Source of the DNA: an uncultured Schlesneria sp.
GTDB lineage: Bacteria > Planctomycetota > Planctomycetia > Planctomycetales > Planctomycetaceae
Assembly: GCA_903911795.1 (NCBI GenBank)
Contig: CAIWEX010000717.1
Coordinates: 1-34,374, forward strand
DNA: 34,374 bases
Reading direction: 5' to 3'
The notes beneath the pieces are model-generated. The model ran no database searches. It saw only the letters and a list, made by a program, of their open reading frames with translations, and was not told the origin of the DNA. Of this stretch, positions 25,954 to 32,394 are shown one piece after another. A program made the position numbers and the translations under genes. Positions within the stretch are counted from its first letter, which is position 1, and each line of letters starts with the position of its first letter.

Positions 25954-26409
25954 ATGCGTATTCCCACTTCACATTCACGCCGCACGCCCATCGATCTGCA
26001 GGGGGCGATGACCCCTTTGATTGACGTCGTTTTTCAATTGCTGATTTTCTTTATCTGTGCTTCGTCAGGGCACTTACGCGAAAAGTTACTTCCCACGGAT
26101 TTTGCGTCGGGTGCGATCGGAGACAAACCTGTTGCCTTGGAAAAACCGCTGGGTGAAGTTCGCATCAAACTGGTCCGTGAAATCGATCTGACGGTTTATC
26201 ATGTCGCTGGTCAGGAATTTCGGGACATCGACATCCTGGAAAAATGGCTTCGTGAAATGGCCGGGACGACCCGAGAAATCCCCGTGATCCTGGAAATTGG
26301 CGGGGATGTCCCGCTGGGGGACGCAGTCGGCGTTTACGATGCCTGCCGTGCGTCTCGCTTTGATTCCATCCATTTCGCGGCTGACGCGAAGTTGTTGCGA
26401 CCGAAGTGA
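25954..26409 (+). CDS. ExbD/TolR-family energy-coupling membrane protein
   Basis: This 151-residue protein has a short cytoplasmic N-terminus and one membrane helix (about 20-37, MTPLIDVVFQLLIFFICAS). It then has a periplasmic domain of about 110 residues. Asp24 in PLID sits at the position of the proton-conducting aspartate of ExbD/TolR. The family works with ExbB/TolQ/MotA-type proteins to couple the proton gradient to outer-membrane transport or envelope maintenance. No exbB or tolQ gene is adjacent, so the partner must be elsewhere. GGAAGA lies about 10 nt before the ATG. The gene is 78 bp ahead of murA on the same strand, with no terminator between, suggesting a two-gene operon. Confidence 0.88.
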   Translation: MRIPTSHSRRTPIDLQGAMTPLIDVVFQLLIFFICASSGHLREKLLPTDFASGAIGDKPVALEKPLGEVRIKLVREIDLTVYHVAGQEFRDIDILEKWLREMAGTTREIPVILEIGGDVPLGDAVGVYDACRASRFDSIHFAADAKLLRPK

Positions 26410-26487
26410 TAACAGAAATACTCCCCTTGTTTGGATTGCCCCGCGATGGTTCAATAGCGGATCGGAATTCACTCAAGGAGTCCATGG

Positions 26488-27891
26488 ATGGACATGCTGG
26501 TCGTGCGCGGTGGTCGCCCTCTGCGCGGAATCGTAAAAGTTGGCGGTGCCAAGAACGCTGCGCTCCCGATCATGGCTGCGGCGCTGGTGGCCGAGGGAAC
26601 GACCGTTCTGCACGGGGTCCCGGACCTCGTTGATGTCACGACTCTGTCAGCCGTCTTGCGTTCGCTGGGAGCCCACGTCGAACGTCGCGCTGATGGTGCG
26701 CTGCAGATCACTGTCATCGATCAGCAGCCTTGTCTCGCCGATTACGAACTGGTTCGAAGAATGCGGGCCAGCGTCTGTGTTCTCGGTCCGTTACTCGGTC
26801 GTCGCCGACGGGCCTGCGTTTCACTCCCCGGTGGATGCAACATTGGACACCGTCCGATCGACCTGCATCTGAAAGGCCTACGAGCCCTGGGGGCTGAGAT
26901 CACCATCGAACGGGGCTATGTGTTTGCTCGAGCGGATCGTTTGCGCGGAGCCGACATTTACCTTGGCGGGTCGTTTGGCAGTACTGTCACGGGAACCTGC
27001 AACGTGATGTCTGCAGCGATCTTTGCAGAAGGGACAACAACGATCTCGGCTGCGGCGTGTGAACCAGAAGTCGTCGACCTGGGAAACATGCTGAACGCGA
27101 TGGGGGCTCGCATCGAAGGGCTGGGAACTCCATTGCTGCGGATCGAAGGTGTCAGCAACTTGCATTCAGTGGAACACACCATCATTCCGGATCGCATTGA
27201 AGCGGCAACACTGATGGTTGCAGCAGCAATCACTCGCGGAGAATTGACGATTGAAAACGTCTGTTCCGCCCATCTGGCAGCGGTGACGGATGTCCTGCGC
27301 GCCACAGGGACCGAAGTCCACTTCTCAGGAAGCAAATCTTTTGTCCGATCAACGGCAGCACCACGACCGGTTGATGTGACGGCACTCCCTTACCCGGGCG
27401 TTCCGACGGACGTCCAAGCCCAGTTGACGGCGCTATTAGCGCTTGCGGACGGTATCAGCGTTGTCACAGACAAGGTCTTTCCAGATCGCTTCATGCACAT
27501 TCCAGAACTGATGCGACTTGGGGCCAATATTCGGCGCGAAGGAGCCAGTGCGATTATCAGTGGAACGAACCGATTGAGCGGAACGTGCGTCATGGCTTCT
27601 GACTTGCGAGCCAGTGCAGCGCTCTTGTTGGCATCACTGGCAGCAGAAGGAGAATCCGTCATCCGGCGTGTTTACCACCTGGATCGTGGCTACGAACATC
27701 TGGAACGGAAACTGAACGGGGTCGGCGGGGACATCCAGCGTGTAGCAGATGACCCAGCAAACATGCCGGACAGTCTGCAATTGTCGGCGGACGAATTGTC
27801 GGTTCCGGCAATCGATTCCAGCGACACGCCCCCTCCGCCGAAGTTCCTTCGGCGAGGGGAGTCGCAACGTATTCATTCGCACGTTGATTGA
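26488..27891 (+). CDS. murA: UDP-N-acetylglucosamine 1-carboxyvinyltransferase
   Basis: MurA carries out the first committed step of peptidoglycan synthesis: transfer of enolpyruvate from PEP to UDP-GlcNAc in the cytoplasm. The 467-residue protein shows the N-terminal GGAKNAALP motif (Lys22, Asn23), [13 protein letters not shown], and the active-site loop [16 protein letters not shown] with catalytic Cys117. It also shows [17 protein letters not shown] and [11 protein letters not shown]. The protein keeps cysteine rather than the aspartate of fosfomycin-resistant MurA. About 47 residues beyond the usual end (after GGDIQRV) are low-complexity and coincide with a strong DNA hairpin. AAGGAG is 6 nt from the ATG. 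Its presence supports a peptidoglycan wall in this planctomycete. Confidence 0.96.
   Translation: MDMLVVRGGRPLRGIVKVGGAKNAALPIMAAALVAEGTTVLHGVPDLVDVTTLSAVLRSLGAHVERRADGALQITVIDQQPCLADYELVRRMRASVCVLGPLLGRRRRACVSLPGGCNIGHRPIDLHLKGLRALGAEITIERGYVFARADRLRGADIYLGGSFGSTVTGTCNVMSAAIFAEGTTTISAAACEPEVVDLGNMLNAMGARIEGLGTPLLRIEGVSNLHSVEHTIIPDRIEAATLMVAAAITRGELTIENVCSAHLAAVTDVLRATGTEVHFSGSKSFVRSTAAPRPVDVTALPYPGVPTDVQAQLTALLALADGISVVTDKVFPDRFMHIPELMRLGANIRREGASAIISGTNRLSGTCVMASDLRASAALLLASLAAEGESVIRRVYHLDRGYEHLERKLNGVGGDIQRVADDPANMPDSLQLSADELSVPAIDSSDTPPPPKFLRRGESQRIHSHVD
27830..27859. repeat. Strong hairpin inside the 3' end of murA
   Basis: CCCCT-C-CGCCGAAG (27830-27843) pairs with CTTCGGCGAGGGG (27847-27859): 13 bp with one bulged C and a TTC loop. 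It encodes part of the non-conserved MurA tail ([11 protein letters not shown]). On the other strand it lies 43-72 nt after the stop of the kelch gene. No T-tract follows on either strand, so its role as a shared 3'-end structure is only a suggestion. Confidence 0.6.
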
Positions 27892-27901
27892 CACTACAGC
27901 A

Positions 27902-29890
27902 TCAGGGGACGTTGATCGTGGTCGTCTTGGTGATCGAATTCCCTGAATATGTCACCGTGTCAGACCCCGTTCCGCCGTCCACAGACAGCACCGTACTGAT
28001 TGTGTTGAAGAGGAAGTTGGCAGTGTCGCTTCCGGCTCCCAGATTCAACAAAATCGTCGACGCGTAGAACGAGTTGAAAGTGATGTTATCGTCGCCATCG
28101 CCCATATTCGCATCGACGTTGAAGCGATTGATCCCTACGTCAATCGTAACGGTTTGCTGACCATTGATCTTGGTGAAAGTGTCATTTGCAGTGACTGTGA
28201 CACTCGCACTCTTCAACACTCCGGAAACCTTTACTTGCTTGTAGGTCATCGTGATGTTGTTGGGCTGATCGTCGCCGTTAATGTTCAGCGTCCCATTCGT
28301 AAACGAGACCGCCACCTGGCTGGGGGCAATGGTGACAGGCACACTGAGTGATTCAATCCCGTTGGCAATAATGCTGACGTTATAGGTCCCGGGTGCGAGT
28401 CCCGCAGGAATATCAATCACTGCCGAGTCAAAGTTGAAAAACGTTGGGTCGCCAATCCCAGGGGTCCATCCTGAAGTCCGTCCATATTTCACAAGACCGA
28501 CTTGCGTCAGCTTGGCAATTGGGTAGTTCGAGGACATCCGGGCATCACATCCGTACGTTGCTCCTTCCGAAATCCCCGTAATATTGAATCCATCCAGCGA
28601 TAATTGGGAGGGACTTGATCGGAAGATGTCGTAGATGTAGGGGCGCCAGCTATCGAGTGGTGTCCCGGAGGGGATGTACTGGAAAATATTGAAGCTGCCC
28701 GAGCCTGTGGTCACCAGGATACCTCCGTTAGGAATCACCAGAAAACGGAAGGTATTCGCTGCAGAAAAACTCATTCGAGATCGCAACTGGGATGGTAAGG
28801 TCGCGGTGATGTCGGTCAACGTCCCATCTGCGTAATTATAGTCGAACATTTTCGTCGGTGATCGTGATGGAACTGTATCCGCCATGAAAATGAAGTGCCC
28901 ATCAGGGAGCATCGCTCCTGGCGCACCGTCTGCACCCATACCAACTGGCAATGGAGGACCTGAAGCCCAAGTCCCCCCACTCGAGAAAGTACCTGATGGG
29001 GTGAAGATGGCGGTCTGGTTGTTTCCACCAATCTGAATCACTTTACCGTTTGGCAAGACCGATCCAGGCCCGATGCGCGTGGCAGGTGCTGGTGAAGTGA
29101 GCGTGGCAAGCGTTCCCGCATCAGACCAACTGAATCCACTCGTTTCCTGGGCCGACCCCGTCCCGGCGGTGACGCTTGCTCCGACGTCATAGGACAGAAT
29201 GTTCTGGTTGGGCAGTTGCAGCCAGGTTTCCAAGGCGCTGATATCGCCGCGAAGTTTGGGTGTCGTTGACGAGAACCAGAAATCAGAAGGTGGATAATAG
29301 GTATAGGTGAAGGCGGTCGTGGGGCTACCCGCAACGACATACTGGCTGAACGAATAGCCTGGTACCGGGGCTGCAGGACCGTTCCCAAATGTTGCTTCAG
29401 GAAAAGGGGCAATCGCTTTCCAGGAATTCTTGACCGGATCGTAAATCTCACCCGTGTTGGTGTTGTTTCTAGTGAGGCTTGATCCGCTGTACTCACCACC
29501 GAGAACCAGCAGTTTACCACTGGGTAGAATAATCGATGCAAAATTGCGCCGAGCTCGCGACATGGAAGCAACCGATGTCCATGTCCCATTGACGTAGCTA
29601 CCCGTTGAATCCGGCGTGAGCTTGGACCACCTCTGGTAATTCAGATTCGACTGCACCATGACAGAACCGTCTGTCAACAGGATCATTGTCCCATTATAGA
29701 ATTCGGGACTTGTACTGTTGACGGTACTCCAAGTTCCCGTGGTTACGGCGGCCGTCAGTTTCTGCGGCTGGGCGGCCGTCATTCCAAGGCAAGCCAATCC
29801 GACCAACAACGACAAGCGCCACTTTGACCGCCGGGGGGAAGCCGGAACGGCCTGACGCTGCAACAACGATGAACGGATGATGAAGAACAT
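27902..29890 (-). CDS. Secreted kelch-repeat (galactose-oxidase-like) protein with RTX-like C-terminus
   Basis: I start at the ATG preceded by CAGGA at 8-nt spacing. The ORF track's earlier start adds 46 residues without support. The 662-residue protein has a long signal sequence (SKWRLSLLVGLACLGMTAA). Kelch-type blades then run over about 50-390 (MSRARRNFASIILPSGKLLVLGGEYSG, TGEIYDPVKNSWKAIAPFPE). A beta-sandwich at about 415-520 resembles the C-terminal E-set domain of galactose-oxidase-like proteins. The last part (about 530-662) has degenerate glycine/aspartate repeats (GDGDDNITF, GAGSDTANF, GGTGSDTVTY) like RTX calcium-binding nonapeptides. The copper ligands and Tyr-Cys pair of true galactose oxidase are not identifiable, so it may be an adhesin. 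It meets murA tail to tail with a 10-bp gap. Confidence 0.82.
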   Translation of the reverse strand: MFFIIRSSLLQRQAVPASPRRSKWRLSLLVGLACLGMTAAQPQKLTAAVTTGTWSTVNSTSPEFYNGTMILLTDGSVMVQSNLNYQRWSKLTPDSTGSYVNGTWTSVASMSRARRNFASIILPSGKLLVLGGEYSGSSLTRNNTNTGEIYDPVKNSWKAIAPFPEATFGNGPAAPVPGYSFSQYVVAGSPTTAFTYTYYPPSDFWFSSTTPKLRGDISALETWLQLPNQNILSYDVGASVTAGTGSAQETSGFSWSDAGTLATLTSPAPATRIGPGSVLPNGKVIQIGGNNQTAIFTPSGTFSSGGTWASGPPLPVGMGADGAPGAMLPDGHFIFMADTVPSRSPTKMFDYNYADGTLTDITATLPSQLRSRMSFSAANTFRFLVIPNGGILVTTGSGSFNIFQYIPSGTPLDSWRPYIYDIFRSSPSQLSLDGFNITGISEGATYGCDARMSSNYPIAKLTQVGLVKYGRTSGWTPGIGDPTFFNFDSAVIDIPAGLAPGTYNVSIIANGIESLSVPVTIAPSQVAVSFTNGTLNINGDDQPNNITMTYKQVKVSGVLKSASVTVTANDTFTKINGQQTVTIDVGINRFNVDANMGDGDDNITFNSFYASTILLNLGAGSDTANFLFNTISTVLSVDGGTGSDTVTYSGNSITKTTTINVP

Positions 29891-30285
29891 GTTGTCGTCC
29901 TGAAAACTTGAAACCGCGAGGCTCGGAAATTTGACGGAAATATGACTCTCACCCGGCGAAGGCGATTTTGCAAGCAGAAAATCGACCACGGGGAATGATT
30001 TACCATACGCACACGGCGCTGCAATCAATGTCGTCTCGATCTCGTCGACACCTGAAGCATGAATGGAACATTGTCAGTCGTTACACCATGGTGAGGATCA
30101 TCGTCCGGCATGGGCAAATGTTAGGCATTCTGAGGGGTCAGACGATCAGGGGAAATCTGCGGGCAAATAATCGCAATTTTGAACCCGGAAGTGACTGAAA
30201 TGCTGTTGATCCTCTGGATTGTGAATCGGTAGTCTATAGCCCGCCAGCACTTCACTGTACACATTCTGTCTTTTCAGGTTTTTCC
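29891..30285. promoter_or_regulatory. Divergent intergenic region; weak promoter candidate for the zinc-ribbon gene
   Basis: This 395-bp gap lies between the divergent kelch and zinc-ribbon genes. ORFs here are extensions or shadows. On the plus strand, TTGATC (near 30205) stands 18 nt before TAGTCT, about 60 nt upstream of the ATG at 30286. It is a mediocre sigma-70-like pair. Nothing else is recognisable. Confidence 0.3.
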
Positions 30286-31635
30286 ATGACCGAACTCTTG
30301 AGTACCGTCTGTGAGCATTGCGATGCCAAGCTCAAACTGAAAAATCCGGACCTGGAAGGCAAGAAAATCAAATGCCCCAAGTGTGGCGAAGCGTTCGTCG
30401 TCGTGGCATCAGGAGGAAAGTCTGCGGCGAAGCCTGTCAAAAAGAAAAAGTCGGACGACGAACTCGACTTTCTCGATGTCGCCACCGACGACTATGACGA
30501 ACCACCCGAGGACGAAGAGCTTGAGGATTATGACGACCAGCCCAAGCGTCGCTCCAAAGGGGGCAAAGGGAAATCGAAAAAGAAGTCTCGCAAGGGAAGT
30601 GGCGATTCAGGCCAGGTCGTCAAGATTCTGGCCATCGTCGCTGTCGCACTCCTGGTACTTGGAGGGGGTGGCTATGGAATGGTACAGCTTCTTAAGGGAG
30701 ATGGTTCCAGTGACTTGGACTGGCTCCCGACAGAAGCCAAGGGATATGTCAAAGTTCAAATTGCCAATATCTGGAATGCCAACCTGATTCAGACCTTTAA
30801 AAACAGTAAAGCTGGTCAGAGTGCGGCCGAAGAGATGACTAAGAGTTTCGGGAAAGGTCCTCAGGACCTGAAAGAAGTCATCACCGCGATTGCGCCGGGC
30901 CAGAACAATGGAACGGTCCTCTTTCGTGCCACTCAGCCCTTCGATCTGGCCACAATCAAGACGCTCAATCCCACTGCAACAGAGGCCACACATGGATCAG
31001 GATCGTACCTGAAGCAGGGCTCAACGGCCATTTTTCTGGCAGACGCCACCACGCTGTTGATCGGCCAGGAAGCGACGATTCAGGCCATTATCACCCGCGG
31101 CAAGAAACATCCGAATGCGTCCAAATTCAGTTTTGCCAGGGGTTATCGAGACCACATCGTCTGGGCGATGGTCGAACCGGACACGTTTTCGGGAAACTCC
31201 ATGAATCCCATCGGGGCATCGCCGTTCATGGGGAACGTGAAAGTCGCGGTCCCGCAAACGGCACTGATTCGTGTCAACGCAGGATCTGACATTACGATTT
31301 CCGCACTGATCGCGTTCAATACCTCGGAAGAGTCCAAAGTGACCGTCGAAAAGAACAAGGCGGAATTTGAAACGGCAAAAGCCAATTTTGCCAAACAAAA
31401 GCCAGCGATGCAGAGCGGGCAGAATCTGTTCATGAAGCCGGAACAGGTCACGAAATTGATCAATGGAATCGAGCAAGTCATGAATTCTGTTCAGATGTCC
31501 CAATCGGGCACGCGGATGAACATGAGTGCGACGATCAGTCAACAGACTGTCAATGACTTTTCCAGCTTCGTTGCAGAGTCACCGATGGGTGGAAGTCCTC
31601 CGGGATTGAAGATGTTGCTTCCTTCGGGCAGATAG
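30286..31635 (+). CDS. Membrane-anchored protein with N-terminal MJ0042-type zinc ribbon
   Basis: The 449-residue protein begins with a zinc ribbon: C9-x2-C12 and C30-x2-C33 in VCEHCDAKL...IKCPKCGEAF, the MJ0042 pattern. A charged linker (about 45-108) has acidic runs followed by lysine-rich runs. One membrane helix follows (about 111-135, VVKILAIVAVALLVLGGGGYGMVQLL). The rest (136-449) should be outside the cytoplasm, with alternating beta and helical stretches and no catalytic motif I can name. Such zinc-ribbon/linker/helix proteins are very common in Planctomycetes and their role is unknown; a sensor-like link between cytoplasm and periplasm is possible. The ribosome site is weak (CAGG at 8-9 nt). 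It lies 86 bp before the next gene on the same strand. Confidence 0.82.
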   Translation: MTELLSTVCEHCDAKLKLKNPDLEGKKIKCPKCGEAFVVVASGGKSAAKPVKKKKSDDELDFLDVATDDYDEPPEDEELEDYDDQPKRRSKGGKGKSKKKSRKGSGDSGQVVKILAIVAVALLVLGGGGYGMVQLLKGDGSSDLDWLPTEAKGYVKVQIANIWNANLIQTFKNSKAGQSAAEEMTKSFGKGPQDLKEVITAIAPGQNNGTVLFRATQPFDLATIKTLNPTATEATHGSGSYLKQGSTAIFLADATTLLIGQEATIQAIITRGKKHPNASKFSFARGYRDHIVWAMVEPDTFSGNSMNPIGASPFMGNVKVAVPQTALIRVNAGSDITISALIAFNTSEESKVTVEKNKAEFETAKANFAKQKPAMQSGQNLFMKPEQVTKLINGIEQVMNSVQMSQSGTRMNMSATISQQTVNDFSSFVAESPMGGSPPGLKMLLPSGR

Positions 31636-31721
31636 AAAGTTTCATCGTGGAATTCCAAGGTTGAGTTCCCAATTGCTTTTCGCCTGGCGAATGCGTTGAT
31701 CGACGATCATGTGGGAGCACT

Positions 31722-32216
31722 ATGGAACTCAGACTGATTCCACCGGTTGATTTTCGGATCCGCATTCCAATTCTGATCGTCTTGCTGTTGCCGGTCGTGC
31801 TTGCCCCGAATCTGGGTCTTGGCTGGAGGCTTGTGGCCTGTTTCATGCCTCTGGCACTGTCAGGTACGTTTCGGATCACGCGATTCAAAGGCGAGTGGTT
31901 GCATACGTGCCTTTACCTGGGATTTGTTCCGGTACGCCGGCACAAGTGCAAACTGGCCGCGATTGTGCATATCGGCACGAAGTATGGCGGATCAGAGCCT
32001 GGCATGTGGACCTATATTCTGTTCGGACCAGTCCAGTGGATCTTCAGTTGGATTTTTGACTATCTGATTCCGGCGATCGGTGGCCCGTTTGAACTCTGGG
32101 TTGAAACCGCGAGAGGCCGTGAATTCATCGTCTGGCAAGGATTTCACCAGGGGAATTTCGAACAGAATCTGGACCTGCTGAGAAATCAAAGCGGGGGCGA
32201 AATTCGTGCCCGGTAA
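31722..32216 (+). CDS. Small multi-pass membrane protein, function unknown
   Basis: The 164-residue protein has hydrophobic stretches at about 14-33, 37-50 and 95-118, so two or three membrane helices. The cytoplasmic or peripheral parts are basic (RITRFKG, VRRHKCK). The C-terminus holds a soluble beta-like stretch (FELWVETARGREFIVWQG). I do not recognise the family. GGGAG lies 4-5 nt before the ATG, which supports the start. It follows the zinc-ribbon gene with no terminator between, so they may share a transcript. Codon and base use look like those of the neighbours, which argues for a real gene. Confidence 0.65.
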   Translation: MELRLIPPVDFRIRIPILIVLLLPVVLAPNLGLGWRLVACFMPLALSGTFRITRFKGEWLHTCLYLGFVPVRRHKCKLAAIVHIGTKYGGSEPGMWTYILFGPVQWIFSWIFDYLIPAIGGPFELWVETARGREFIVWQGFHQGNFEQNLDLLRNQSGGEIRAR

Positions 32217-32231
32217 ATCTGCGGTCAAACA

Positions 32232-32331
32232 GGGGTCGGGTCTGCGATTTTACGATTTTGGCCAGAAGTAACCGTGTTCGTTTAAGGAAGTCATTGTCTG
32301 GCCAAAATCGAAAAATCGTAGACCCGACCCC
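32232..32331. mobile_element. REP/MITE-like element: 35-nt inverted repeats around a 30-nt centre
   Basis: The left arm (32232-32266) starts GGGGTCGGGTCTGCGATTTT and ends TTTTGGCCAGA. The right arm (32297-32331) is its reverse complement at 33 of 35 positions. The central 30 nt (32267-32296) codes for nothing. Elements beginning GGGGTC(G/A)GGTCT are, in my general knowledge, often found near REP-associated tyrosine transposases, but no transposase is present here. No target-site duplication is obvious. It sits in the gap between convergent genes (small membrane protein and yidC). Confidence 0.65.
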
Positions 32332-32362
32332 GACGCACCAGTGATCGATACAGTAAGACGCA

Positions 32363-32379
32363 GAGTCGCGGAGCGACTC
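32363..32379. repeat. Perfect hairpin GAGTCGC-GGA-GCGACTC near the yidC stop
   Basis: A 7-bp perfect stem with a GGA loop lies 16 nt beyond the yidC stop codon. It has the same layout as the hairpin at 95-111, sharing the TCGCGGAGCGA core. No T-tract follows on the yidC strand, so it may stabilise the mRNA end rather than terminate. Confidence 0.55.
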
Positions 32380-32394
32380 ACCTGCTACTAACGG

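Noticed and set aside
25911-26012. 33-codon frame starting ATGATCCCCATG, overlapping exbD
   Set aside because: Overlaps the exbD start in another frame, with no ribosome site of note and no recognisable product.
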